Positions 8,002 to 16,058 of a stretch of DNA of 64,000 bases are shown in pieces. Under the pieces are notes generated by a model. The model made no database searches and was not told the DNA's origin. It saw only the letters and a list, made by a program, of their open reading frames with translations. The translations under genes and the position numbers were made by a program. This stretch comes from Dehalobacter sp. DCA (GTDB lineage: Bacteria; Bacillota; Desulfitobacteriia; Desulfitobacteriales; Syntrophobotulaceae), in NCBI RefSeq assembly GCF_000305775.1, contig NC_018866.1:124001-188000 (forward strand). The letters are read 5' to 3'. Position 1 is the first letter of the stretch. Each line of letters starts with the position of its first letter.

Positions 8002-9117
8002 ATGTTTGCTGAACAATTAAGAATCGCTCTTGCGGAGTTTTGGCATGTGGCATGGGTACTGGTGCTTTTAATTGCAGCTATCTCTGTCCTTACAGGTTTT
8101 GTCAGAGAGTATATCCCTCAAGAAAAGTTTCAAAAAAGAATGAAGAATCAAAACAAAATATTAGGACCGATTATGGGGGCAAGTCTTGGTGTGCTTACGC
8201 CCTTTTGTAGTGCCTCAATGGTACCTGTAGCCATGGGCATGATAGAAATGTCGGTACCATTTTCAACGGTTTTTTCCTTTTTTATTTCAGCCCCGCTTTG
8301 TAATTTTGTTGTGGTCGGCATCATATTTGGAACATTCGGTTGGAAAATAGCATTAATCTACTTCCTTTGGACTTATTGTTGTGCTATCATTGCAGGACTT
8401 ACCGTGGGTCGCAGTAAGGTCAAAAATCATGTGAAGAACTTAGCGGAAATAGCCGCAGATAAAATGAAGGCAAAAACAGAAGGAAAAAGCAAAAAGTGCC
8501 AAGCACCACCGGCATGCTCTACTCAAGTTGCTGCTGCAAGTTGCAGTGATGACTCTGCCAGTGCCTGCTGTGCTCCAACGCCAACTCCAACTTGTACTGT
8601 ACAACTTGCTAGTACAAGCTGTTGTAATGCTAGTCCTATCAATATCAGTGATAAAACTAACAAGAATACTTCTTGCTGCGCACCAGCATCGTCTAACGGT
8701 GGGCATCAAGAAAAGATTAAGGGTGCCTTTCAGTTTGCACTGGCGTTATTTAAACAAATTATTCCTTACGTTATTATTGGGGCAGCGATAAGCGGAATTG
8801 CACTTGCATTCATTCCCACTAGTATTGTAGAAAAGTATGTTGGAAATGACGTATGGTACGCTATACCTCTAGCAGCTGCTATTGGCGTACCGCTATATTT
8901 GAGGATAGAAATGGCAATACCTATCCTTAGTGCATTGCTAGTAAAAGGCATGAGTATGGGTGCGGCTATGGCACTTCTAATAGGCGGTACTGGGGCGAGT
9001 TTGCCCGAAATTGCTATACTTTCGTCCATGTTAAAGCCCAAAGCACTTGTTGCCTTTGTGTTGACCGTTTTTGTAATTGCAACATTGGGTGGAGTTCTGT
9101 TTATGCTCATATTATAA
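8002..9117 (+). CDS. arsP: ArsP/DUF318-type permease with Cys-rich cytoplasmic loop
   Basis: Membrane permease of 371 residues (PF03773). The family includes ArsP, an exporter of trivalent organoarsenicals. Two bundles of about four helices each carry the conserved TPFCSASMVP and YLRIEMAIP segments. The loop between them (about residues 150-235) is unusual: it holds more than ten cysteines in CC, CCA and SCC clusters separated by Ser/Ala/Thr/Pro, followed by a basic stretch. This loop could collect As(III) or a methylated or aromatic arsenical before transport. It sits under its own promoter and operator and is followed by an arsR. Substrate not proven. Confidence 0.85.
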   Translation: MFAEQLRIALAEFWHVAWVLVLLIAAISVLTGFVREYIPQEKFQKRMKNQNKILGPIMGASLGVLTPFCSASMVPVAMGMIEMSVPFSTVFSFFISAPLCNFVVVGIIFGTFGWKIALIYFLWTYCCAIIAGLTVGRSKVKNHVKNLAEIAADKMKAKTEGKSKKCQAPPACSTQVAAASCSDDSASACCAPTPTPTCTVQLASTSCCNASPINISDKTNKNTSCCAPASSNGGHQEKIKGAFQFALALFKQIIPYVIIGAAISGIALAFIPTSIVEKYVGNDVWYAIPLAAAIGVPLYLRIEMAIPILSALLVKGMSMGAAMALLIGGTGASLPEIAILSSMLKPKALVAFVLTVFVIATLGGVLFMLIL

Positions 9118-9221
9118 TGCAAGACGGTGGATTGCTTCCCAGTATCGTTGACAGATATTTATTGGAGCCATATACTTTAAATATGCGTAACATGGCATAT
9201 GTAGAGCTTATGGAGGTTCAC

Positions 9222-9638
9222 ATGGAAAACTATGAAATTAATCCCTTGGAGCGCTATACTATTATATTTAAAGCCCTGTCTGATATGACAAGGCTGAAAA
9301 TCATGTGGTTATTGCTTTCTGTTGATTCAAAAATAAGTGTATCTGAGATTATAGACGTTTTGGGGGAAAACCAATACAACGTTTCTAAACACCTAAAGAT
9401 TTTGAAGAATGCAGGACTCATCTTTGAAAAAAAAGAGGGAAGATGGACTTTTTACCACTATCTAAGCAGCGAGGACGCTTTTGATACAGAAATTCGAATA
9501 ACTGTACTAACTATTCCGAAAGAGTGGATGACGGATGCGGTATCCCGTTGTGAAAAACGTTTAGCCATGCGCGTTGATGGCAAATGCGTAGTTGGTTCTG
9601 AAAGTGATGAATGGGCTGAACTTAGAAATGACGGATGA
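9222..9638 (+). CDS. ArsR-family regulator without the CVC motif
   Basis: Winged-helix repressor of 138 residues with recognition segment NQYNVSKHLKIL and wing KKEGRWTFYHY. The helix-3 position that carries ELCVCD in other ArsR proteins here reads SKISVSEI, without cysteine. Two Cys lie in the C-terminal part (SRCEKRL, GKCVVG), so an inducer site elsewhere is possible, as in organoarsenical-sensing ArsR variants. It follows the permease and likely regulates it through the ATATGCAC operator. The ATG at 9222 has a GGAGG site; an upstream ATG at 9117 overlaps the permease stop and lacks one. Confidence 0.8.
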   Translation: MENYEINPLERYTIIFKALSDMTRLKIMWLLLSVDSKISVSEIIDVLGENQYNVSKHLKILKNAGLIFEKKEGRWTFYHYLSSEDAFDTEIRITVLTIPKEWMTDAVSRCEKRLAMRVDGKCVVGSESDEWAELRNDG

Positions 9639-9715
9639 TAAGAGCCTTGACCAACATATTTATTTCTAACAGGTTCAATTATCAAAAGGTGAATAGAGAA
9701 CAAGGAGTGGATTAT

Positions 9716-10078
9716 ATGACTTTTTTCTTTAAAAAAGTGCTTGCTCTGCTCAAAGCTTTCGCAACATATTGTCCGTACTGTTTAGCAGGAAAAAAAGTTG
9801 TACAGGTTGCCAGTGGAAAAAATAAATTGAAGAAAAAAAATAATCCGACGGAGAAGGAAAAAAATCTGATCGGAGGGATAAAAATGGGAAAATACATTGC
9901 AATTATTGGTGTTTTCTGCCCATTCTTTTGGATTTCTTTATTAACAGGAGCCAGCATAGAGATGATTCGTTTTAATGCGATACATTCTGGAATTGTTATT
10001 TTGATTGGTTTTGTAATTATGCTTATATGCAGAGTCGGTTTGGAAAAAATAAGAAAGGAAAGCTCTTCCTCAATGTAG
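9716..10078 (+). CDS. Small two-helix membrane protein with CPYC motif
   Basis: Not recognised. The frame encodes about 120 residues: an N-terminal hydrophobic segment followed by TYCPYCLAGKK, a highly basic Lys-rich linker, and two predicted membrane helices (IAIIGVFCPFFWISLLT and a second around IVILIGFVIMLIC). The CPYC motif is glutaredoxin-like. The ATG at 9716 follows AAGGAGTGG. A second ATG with its own GGAGGG site near 9883 could instead start a short two-helix protein, so this may be two genes fused by the frame. It follows the permease and arsR and is likely in the same transcript. Confidence 0.5.
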   Translation: MTFFFKKVLALLKAFATYCPYCLAGKKVVQVASGKNKLKKKNNPTEKEKNLIGGIKMGKYIAIIGVFCPFFWISLLTGASIEMIRFNAIHSGIVILIGFVIMLICRVGLEKIRKESSSSM

Positions 10079-10108
10079 ATATAGAAAATGCAAATTCCAG
10101 CCACATTT

Positions 10109-10141
10109 ATCCTTGTTTCAGGAAGGGACAAGGATTTTTTG
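10109..10141 (+). terminator. Rho-independent terminator
   Basis: Stem ATCCTTGT (10109-10116) pairs with ACAAGGAT (10128-10135) and is followed by six T. It ends the permease-arsR-membrane protein unit. Confidence 0.75.
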
Positions 10142-10167
10142 CTATAAAAAAAATATTCCTAAACGGG

Positions 10168-10197
10168 TTGTAAATTAATACCGATAAAAGATATAAT
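10168..10197 (+). promoter_or_regulatory. Promoter of the second radical-SAM operon
   Basis: TTGTAA (10168-10173) and TATAAT (10192-10197) have an 18-base spacer. The presumed leader then runs through the 8-bp tandem repeat to the ATG at 10297. Confidence 0.6.
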
Positions 10198-10210
10198 ATA
10201 TGCGTAAGCA

Positions 10211-10258
10211 ATTAAACGATTAAACGATTAAACGATTAAACGATTAAACGATTAAAAG
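10211..10258 (+). repeat. Tandem repeat of ATTAAACG in a 5' leader
   Basis: Five perfect head-to-tail copies of the 8-base unit ATTAAACG are followed by one variant ATTAAAAG. They lie between the promoter and the ribosome site of the radical-SAM gene. A two-copy relative (AATAAACG, AATAAAAG) lies before the arsR at 5.3 kb. It could be an operator array or a slippage-prone leader. Confidence 0.9.
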
Positions 10259-10296
10259 ATTATAGGCAGTTATGAATGTACAAGGAGGAAAATTGA

Positions 10297-11577
10297 ATGG
10301 GTTGCGGATGTGGATGTTCGTCTGGTGATAGTAAACCAAGAGAAGTGAGCCTTAAAACAGAAAAGCAAACCGACCAGGACGGTAGTTTACATCTTCCTGC
10401 GGAAGTAATGGAAAAACTACGGGTAACGCCGGGGAGTAAAGTACTTATTAGTGCTTCTTCAAACGGACTGTTATTAAGAAGTACAAATCCTGAGCTGTCC
10501 AAGTTATATATTGAACCTACCAATACCTGTAATCTTAGCTGCCGGACCTGTATCCGCCATACTTGGAAGGATTCGGAAGGGTTTATGAGTAGGGAAGTGT
10601 ATTTAAAACTGTTGGCTGAAGCAAGTGAATTTAAATCACTTCGTAAAATAAGCTTCTGGGGTTTTGGAGAACCCTTGTTACATCCCGATATAGTTGAAAT
10701 GGTAGCCCAGGCGAAGCAATTAGGAGTAGAAACACAGATTATAACTAATGGGCTGTTATTAGACAAAAAAATGGCCGAAGGTTTGATGCAGGCCGGATTG
10801 GATAGCATTGTGGTATCCATAGACGGTACTAGTGAGGAAGTCCAGGCTGACATCAGATCCGGTGCAGATTTGAATGCAATAAAGAAAAATGTTAAATATT
10901 TAAGACTGATACGTGAACGAAAAAGCCAGATGAATCCGGAAATAGGGATAGAATTCGTAGTTACCCGAAGCAACGTGAAAGAATTGGGCAATTTAAAAAT
11001 ATTAGCTAATGAGTTGGGAGCTAGCTTTATTTTTATTAGTAATCTCTTACCATATAGCAGTGAAATGAAAGATGACATTCTCTACTTGGATAGTGTACGG
11101 ATGGGAACCGGCGAGAACGATAATCCACGTATCTATTTTCCCCCTATCGATAATAGGCGTGATGAGGGAGAAAATATAATTAAAGTCTCCGGTCCCCTAG
11201 ATCTATCTCACACCACTTTGAAAAAGGGAGACGGATACTGCCGTTTTGTTGATGAAGGAACCTTGGTGGTAAGTTGGGATGGAGAAGTGAGTCCTTGTGT
11301 CGCTTTAATGCGCTCTTATTCCTGTTACGTATTGGATCGCAAAAAAGACATTAAAAAATACACAGTTGGAAATGTAGCCAAGGATACAATTAAAGATTTA
11401 TGGGAGAAACCCGATTTTGTAAGCTTCAGGGAACGGGTACAGCGTTTTGATTTTGCACCTTGTACTTGCTGCGGTGGTTGTGATATGTCCGAATCGAATG
11501 AAGAAGACTGTTATGGCGATACTTTCCCTGTTTGTGGAGACTGCCTATGGGCTCAGGGCGTAATACAGTGTCCATAA
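10297..11577 (+). CDS. Radical SAM/SPASM protein, second copy
   Basis: Enzyme of 426 residues, strongly similar to the copy at 5.7 kb over its full length. It starts with a CGCGCSSG motif, has an AbrB-like segment (DQDGSLHLPAEVM), then a CxxxCxxC cluster within NTCNLSCRTCIRHTW and the FWGFGEPLLHP glycine-rich motif. A C-terminal SPASM domain ends in CGDCLWAQGVIQCP. It precedes an arsR gene and acr3, the reverse of the order in the first copy, where arsR comes first. The close match and repeated arsR link indicate duplication within the island. Substrate unknown; a peptide or an arsenical thiol are both possible. Confidence 0.82.
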   Translation: MGCGCGCSSGDSKPREVSLKTEKQTDQDGSLHLPAEVMEKLRVTPGSKVLISASSNGLLLRSTNPELSKLYIEPTNTCNLSCRTCIRHTWKDSEGFMSREVYLKLLAEASEFKSLRKISFWGFGEPLLHPDIVEMVAQAKQLGVETQIITNGLLLDKKMAEGLMQAGLDSIVVSIDGTSEEVQADIRSGADLNAIKKNVKYLRLIRERKSQMNPEIGIEFVVTRSNVKELGNLKILANELGASFIFISNLLPYSSEMKDDILYLDSVRMGTGENDNPRIYFPPIDNRRDEGENIIKVSGPLDLSHTTLKKGDGYCRFVDEGTLVVSWDGEVSPCVALMRSYSCYVLDRKKDIKKYTVGNVAKDTIKDLWEKPDFVSFRERVQRFDFAPCTCCGGCDMSESNEEDCYGDTFPVCGDCLWAQGVIQCP

Positions 11578-11617
11578 AGTAAAACAAACGTTTTTATTTT
11601 TTAGGAGGTGGTTTATT

Positions 11618-11956
11618 ATGGATAAACTATTAGATACCTTAAAATCACTATCAGATGAGACTCGATTAAGAATCATAAATCTATTATATGAAAAAGAGCT
11701 TTGTGTTTGTGATATTACAGAAACACTGCAAATATCGCAGACGAAGGCATCAAGGCATCTAATTTATTTGAAAAATGCCGGTCTTGTGCAAGACCGCAAA
11801 CATGCTCAATGGGTGTATTATTCATTGCCTAGAAATGAACAAATGAAATTTTTAGACAGCTTGGTTTATGATAACCTAAGAAATATCGAACAATACAAAA
11901 AGGATATGGAAAACTTGAAAGAGTGGTTGAAACGGAAAAATATTAAATGTGATTAA
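11618..11956 (+). CDS. arsR: ArsR-family arsenite-responsive repressor
   Basis: Repressor of 112 residues with the canonical As(III) site KELCVCDI, recognition helix [12 protein letters not shown] and wing [12 protein letters not shown] conserved tail ([20 protein letters not shown]) is shared with the repressor at 5.3 kb. The start is supported by TAGGAGGT and shows where the paralogue should start. It lies between a radical-SAM gene and acr3, with only 14 bases to the latter, so it is co-transcribed with the efflux pump and is the likely regulator of this operon. Confidence 0.9.
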   Translation: MDKLLDTLKSLSDETRLRIINLLYEKELCVCDITETLQISQTKASRHLIYLKNAGLVQDRKHAQWVYYSLPRNEQMKFLDSLVYDNLRNIEQYKKDMENLKEWLKRKNIKCD

Positions 11957-11970
11957 GGAGTTTGATTGAA

Positions 11971-13056
11971 ATGGATAATGTAAGTAAAACTAGACTATCA
12001 TTTTTAGACAGGTTCTTAACCCTATGGATATTTATAGCAATGGCTATCGGGGTTTTAGGAGGTTATTTATTTCCTAACCTGGCGGTATCACTGGGGAGCT
12101 TCAGTACAGGTACAATATCATGGCCTATAGCCATTGGGCTTATCGTTATGATGTATCCGCCGCTTGCCAAGGTAAAATATGAAGAGATTGGTAAAGTAGC
12201 ACAAAACAAAAAGGTATTTGGCTTTTCCTTAATTCAGAACTGGATCATCGGACCAATATTAATGTTTGTTTTAGCCATAATATTTTTGGGGGATAAGCCC
12301 GAGTTTGCCATTGGTCTGATCATCATCGGGTTGGCACGTTGTATTGCAATGGTTATTGTTTGGAATACCCTGGCCAAAGGGGATAATGAATATTGCGCCG
12401 CCTTGGTAGCGCTAAACTCTATATTTCAGATACTTTTATACTCAGTATATATTTATTTGTTCGTTACCCTTGTTCCCAAATGGCTGGGACTTTCCTGGGG
12501 TGGACAAATCGTTGATGTTTCTATGTTAGATGTAGCCAAAAGCGTGCTCATTTACTTGGGAATACCTTTTGTAGCCGGCTTTATCACCAGATTCACCCTG
12601 ATAAGAGCGAAAACCAAAGAATGGTATGAAAAAGTATTTATTCCCAAAATCTCTCCCTTGGCGTTGATAGCGTTACTATACACAATCATTATTATGTTTA
12701 TTACCAAAGGCGAACAAATTATTAATAATCCTCTGGATGTTGTTAGGATTGCAATCCCGATGTTGATTTATTTTGCAATTATGTTTTTTGTCAGCTTTTA
12801 TATGGCATATAGAGGTGGCTTCAGATACGATCAAACTGTAACGTTGGCCTTTACAGCAGCAAGCAATAACTTTGAGCTGGCTATTGCTGTGGCCGTAGCA
12901 GTATTTGGAATAGCTTCCGATGTTGCTTTTACGGCAGTTATTGGTCCATTGGTCGAAGTACCGGTAATGATCGCTCTGGTCAATGCAGCACTCTATTTTA
13001 AAAGAAAATACTTTAATGAAAGTGGCTTGCCCAAAAAAATGGAGCAGAGGGCTTAA
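11971..13056 (+). CDS. acr3: ACR3-type arsenite efflux permease
   Basis: Ten-helix As(III)/H+ antiporter of 361 residues. Family signatures include [13 protein letters not shown], the conserved functional cysteine in [13 protein letters not shown], and [19 protein letters not shown], which carries the conserved Glu. Length is normal for bacterial ACR3. The ATG at 11971 sits ten bases after AAGGAG; a TTG at 11962 is too close to the site. It pumps out arsenite released by ArsC and may cooperate with ArsA/ArsD encoded at 15.6-17.8 kb. The end of this gene is copied again just upstream of arsC. Confidence 0.93.
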   Translation: MDNVSKTRLSFLDRFLTLWIFIAMAIGVLGGYLFPNLAVSLGSFSTGTISWPIAIGLIVMMYPPLAKVKYEEIGKVAQNKKVFGFSLIQNWIIGPILMFVLAIIFLGDKPEFAIGLIIIGLARCIAMVIVWNTLAKGDNEYCAALVALNSIFQILLYSVYIYLFVTLVPKWLGLSWGGQIVDVSMLDVAKSVLIYLGIPFVAGFITRFTLIRAKTKEWYEKVFIPKISPLALIALLYTIIIMFITKGEQIINNPLDVVRIAIPMLIYFAIMFFVSFYMAYRGGFRYDQTVTLAFTAASNNFELAIAVAVAVFGIASDVAFTAVIGPLVEVPVMIALVNAALYFKRKYFNESGLPKKMEQRA

Positions 13057-13090
13057 CGCATGCTGATTCAAGATGGCGGAAGCTATAGAT
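13009..13090 (+). repeat. Duplicated acr3-arsC junction, left copy
   Basis: The last bases of acr3 (AAAGTGGCTTGCCCAAAAA onward) and the following GGCTTAACGCATG match 13857-13905 immediately upstream of arsC. After GCATG the sequence jumps to TTCAAGATGGCGGAAGCTAT, matching the inside of arsC, so about 45 bases of the arsC start are missing. This is a deleted arsC beginning left behind by a duplication. Confidence 0.75.
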
Positions 13091-13320
13091 TGCCTCAGAT
13101 GGATAATAAAGTTATTTAACCAATTTATCGTTTGAATTGCTGATGAGGGCAGGAAAGGGCTCTATTACTACAAGGACAAATATATTTAATATATTTTGAC
13201 TATAAATCGAAGGGGGGACAAAAACATGATTGTATTTATCACATAATTGTTCATGCCCCGAATACCTTTGACGAGGGTTAAACGTTATTCAGTTAGATAA
13301 TATTTAGGGGAGGTTTTCTA

Positions 13321-13614
13321 ATGAAAAAGATGTATGAGGAATATTTTCCGGAATATGCGGAAAAATTGGGAGAACTTGACGCTCAATTGTTTGGAAAAGG
13401 TAAACTTGATTTAAAAACTATTCACTATATTTGCCTTGCATTAGCAATAAGAGGACGCTCTAAGCCCTGTGTGATTAAGCATTTTAAGGGAGCCAAGGAA
13501 GCAGGTGCTACGATAGAAGACCTCACCAGCGTCATTGCTTTAACTATGCGAGAAGCAGCAGGGCAGGATGACGATTGGACACATGATGTACTTGGGGATT
13601 GGAATAAACTTTAA
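13321..13614 (+). CDS. CMD-fold (carboxymuconolactone decarboxylase-like) protein
   Basis: Protein of 97 residues with the AhpD/CMD fold. The motif is RSKPCVIKHFKGA, and the C-terminus is REAAGQDDDWTHDVLGDW. Classical AhpD-type redox proteins have CxxC before the His; here only one Cys remains, so disulfide reductase chemistry of the usual kind is unlikely. A close paralogue is at 45.2 kb beside the third radical-SAM gene and MFS transporter. Both are alone behind good ribosome sites (GGGGAGG). It sits inside the duplicated acr3-arsC junction. Function unknown; association with arsenic genes suggests handling of an organic or thiol-bound arsenical. Confidence 0.8.
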   Translation: MKKMYEEYFPEYAEKLGELDAQLFGKGKLDLKTIHYICLALAIRGRSKPCVIKHFKGAKEAGATIEDLTSVIALTMREAAGQDDDWTHDVLGDWNKL

Positions 13615-13715
13615 GCTCTCCAGAAAAAATAATAGAGAAGAGAATAGTTGCGTAATCTAAAAAAAATATTTGATGTAATTATAAGACTTAGCAAACTAAA
13701 AAATGCATTCCGTAT

Positions 13716-13746
13716 ACTCCCAGCCCATACTGGGAGTTATTTTCCT
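13716..13746 (+). terminator. Rho-independent terminator
   Basis: Stem ACTCCCAG (13716-13723) and CTGGGAGT (13730-13737) is followed by TATTTTCC. It closes the CMD gene. Confidence 0.7.
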
Positions 13747-13856
13747 TGATTACATGAGCTGAATTAGCACGGGGATCATATCATGAAAGAAGTAAAATGA
13801 TGTAAGGCGTTGAGCCGGTAATGAGAGGACTTGTAGCAGCACCTATTTAAAAAATA

Positions 13857-13905
13857 TTTTAAGGAAAGTGGCTTGCCCAAAAAGTTGGGACAGAGGGCTT
13901 AAAGC
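13857..13905 (+). repeat. Duplicated acr3-arsC junction, right copy
   Basis: Matches the end of acr3 at 13009-13061 with few changes, including GGAAAGTGGCTTGCCC and CAGAGGGCTTAAAGCATG, where the final ATG is the arsC start at 13906. It shows that acr3 and arsC were originally adjacent and that the CMD gene was inserted between them. Confidence 0.75.
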
Positions 13906-14319
13906 ATGAAGGAAAAAATTAAGATAGCATTCGTATGTGTTCATAACTCATGCCGTTCCCAGATGGCGGAAGCTATTGCAAAATTGATAGCTGCTGATAG
14001 TTTTGAGGCTTATTCCGCAGGTGTTGAGATTAAACAACTTAACCAGGAGGCAGTTGCAGTAATACATGAGCTTTATGGTGTAGATATGAACCAGAGCCAA
14101 AAATCCAAACTGATTTCTGATATTCCACCTGTTGATATAGTGGTTACTATGGGATGTAATGTTGATTGTCCTTATCTTCCTTGTAGATATAGAGAAGACT
14201 GGGGATTGGAAGATCCGACAGGGAAAGATAAAACAGAATTTATTAAAACCGCTGAATTAATAGAAAATAAGCTGAGAGACCTTAAAGATAGAATTAAAAG
14301 TGGGAAACTAAAAATATAA
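13906..14319 (+). CDS. arsC: Arsenate reductase, thioredoxin-dependent (LMW-PTP fold)
   Basis: Enzyme of 137 residues that reduces arsenate to arsenite. The P-loop CVHNSCRSQMAEA carries the nucleophilic Cys11 and Arg, and the two redox-relay cysteines lie in MGCNVDCPYLPCR, as in Staphylococcus aureus ArsC. The aspartate of the WGLEDPTGK segment is the expected general acid. The start is the ATG inside the duplicated junction; the ribosome site is weak (CAGAGGG). As it originally followed acr3 directly, it belongs functionally with the ArsR-ACR3 operon. Confidence 0.93.
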   Translation: MKEKIKIAFVCVHNSCRSQMAEAIAKLIAADSFEAYSAGVEIKQLNQEAVAVIHELYGVDMNQSQKSKLISDIPPVDIVVTMGCNVDCPYLPCRYREDWGLEDPTGKDKTEFIKTAELIENKLRDLKDRIKSGKLKI

Positions 14320-14361
14320 AATTGGAAAAGTATTTAATAAAATTTAGAGGGGGGATTCCGA

Positions 14362-15489
14362 GTGAAAAACATGTGTCGCGAAGCGGTGGAACTATTGCAA
14401 AAAGGACAAAGCTTTGTGATGGCAACTATTTTTGATAAAACCGGTTCAGTCCCACGTACCGCAGGAGCAAAAATGATAGTTCGGGCGGATGGTTCAATTG
14501 TCGGCACAATTGGGGGAGGACGTATGGAGGCAGATGCCATACATCTCGCTTTGGAGACATTGCCTTCCAAGCAAACAGTAATGCATTCCTTTGATTTATC
14601 CAGCAAGGATGTCGCTTCCACGGACATGATTTGCGGCGGAAAGGGCGAACTATTGTTAGATTTCATCGATGCTGACGATAAAAATAACCTAATGATCTAC
14701 CAGTCTGCAGCACAAATTATGGAGCGGAGGGAGAAAGCGTGGTTAATAACCGTGCTGGGTAGTAGTATTCCGGGTGTTTCTGGGATATCAAGGCAACAAT
14801 GCCTGGTAAAACCGGATAAAACTCTTATTGGCCGAGTTGATTGTGATCCATACATTTTGGAGAAGCTAATAGCCGGGCCAGCTAAGATTTCCATCCATAC
14901 CGAAGCGATTGATAATCAACGCTTTTTGGCAGAACCACTACGACCGGCGGGGACGGTTTACATTTTCGGCGCAGGCCATGTGTCACAAAGAATTGCCTCA
15001 TTAACTGAAACAGTAGGTTTTAAAACGGTAGTATTGGATGACCGTGCCGACTATGCTAACCGTGAAAGGTTTTCTAGGCCTGTGGAGATTATGGTAATTG
15101 ATTCATTTAGGAAATTTCCTTCTTTGGAGATTAACGGAGACAGTTACCTTGTTATAGTGACCAGAGGCCATCTGTATGACAGAATTGTCCTGGAGCAGGT
15201 ACTGAGGAGCGGTGCGCGGTATATTGGCATGATTGGCAGCCGAAGCAAAACAGGACAAATCTTCAAAGAAATGATGAATCAGGGATATAAAAAAGAAGAA
15301 CTTGACAGTGTTTATGCGCCGATCGGCACGAACATCAATGCTGAAACACCAGAGGAATTAGCGGTAAGTATTGTTGGCGAATTAATCAAGGTGAGGGCGG
15401 AAAGAGAAAATATCGGCCCAAAACAAAGAAGCGGTGATGGTGATGGTAGTACTTGCTGCAGAATACTAGTCCCGGATGCTGGAGTTTGA
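14362..15489 (+). CDS. XdhC/CoxI-family maturation protein, long form
   Basis: Protein of 375 residues with both XdhC domains: an N-terminal half with GSVPRTAGAKMIV and TIGGGRMEADAI, and a C-terminal Rossmann half with VYIFGAGHVSQRIAS and YIGMIGSRSK. It is about 100 residues longer than the copy at 2.9 kb because of the insert between the halves and a Cys-containing tail (STCCRIL). GTG start after a GGGGGG ribosome site. Expected role: delivery of sulfurated Mo-cofactor to a molybdoenzyme. It lies between arsC and arsD. A selenium-dependent molybdenum hydroxylase system would be an alternative, but no hydroxylase is seen. Confidence 0.85.
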   Translation: MKNMCREAVELLQKGQSFVMATIFDKTGSVPRTAGAKMIVRADGSIVGTIGGGRMEADAIHLALETLPSKQTVMHSFDLSSKDVASTDMICGGKGELLLDFIDADDKNNLMIYQSAAQIMERREKAWLITVLGSSIPGVSGISRQQCLVKPDKTLIGRVDCDPYILEKLIAGPAKISIHTEAIDNQRFLAEPLRPAGTVYIFGAGHVSQRIASLTETVGFKTVVLDDRADYANRERFSRPVEIMVIDSFRKFPSLEINGDSYLVIVTRGHLYDRIVLEQVLRSGARYIGMIGSRSKTGQIFKEMMNQGYKKEELDSVYAPIGTNINAETPEELAVSIVGELIKVRAERENIGPKQRSGDGDGSTCCRILVPDAGV

Positions 15490-15593
15490 ACCATAAATAC
15501 CGTCAAGACATCTAACGACTCTTAAAAAGTGTGGGATGTTTGAAACTTAACTGAGATATAATCTAAATAATAAAACGATTGGAGGGTCTGGTT

Positions 15594-15989
15594 ATGAAAG
15601 GAATGCAAATCTATGAACCGGCTATGTGCTGCCCTACTGGGCTTTGCGGAGTAAGCGTTGATCCTGAACTTCTTAGAGTTTCTACTGTCCTAGACTCATT
15701 AAAGAAGAACGGCATTGAGGTGCAAAGGTTTAATCTCTCAAGTTCGCCGCAGGAGTTTGTCAACAACAAATCAGTCAATAAATTTATAACTGAAAAAGGT
15801 GTTGATGAGCTGCCAGTTACTGTTTTAGATGATGAAATCGTGATAACAGGCAGATATCCTACAAATGAAGAATTTGCAAAACTGTTAAATGTTCCAAGCA
15901 GTTTTTTGGGAGAACAACCAAAGACTTTAAAATTAAAAGTAAAAAGCAAATCAGGAGATTGCGGGTGCTCTGGTGATAACTGTTGCTGA
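15594..15989 (+). CDS. arsD: ArsD arsenite metallochaperone
   Basis: Metallochaperone of 131 residues that hands As(III) to ArsA. The N-terminal EPAMCCPTGLCG provides the Cys12, Cys13 and Cys18 triad of the family, and the thioredoxin-like fold follows. The C-terminus adds a second cluster (DCGCSGDNCC). The ATG at 15594 follows GGAGGG. It lies 69 bases before arsA, in the usual arsD-arsA order. Confidence 0.93.
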   Translation: MKGMQIYEPAMCCPTGLCGVSVDPELLRVSTVLDSLKKNGIEVQRFNLSSSPQEFVNNKSVNKFITEKGVDELPVTVLDDEIVITGRYPTNEEFAKLLNVPSSFLGEQPKTLKLKVKSKSGDCGCSGDNCC

Positions 15990-16058
15990 TTTCAAGCTAC
16001 TGTCTGATTGATAAGGGGTGGTAGCAGTAGAATCTGTATCAATAGAAAGGCGCAGCAT

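Noticed and set aside
10211-10258. Possible CRISPR array
   Set aside because: Units are 8 bases in direct tandem without spacers, and no cas genes are present.
13201-13260. Short frame after GGGGGG near 13.2 kb
   Set aside because: Only six codons before a stop; no recognisable product.
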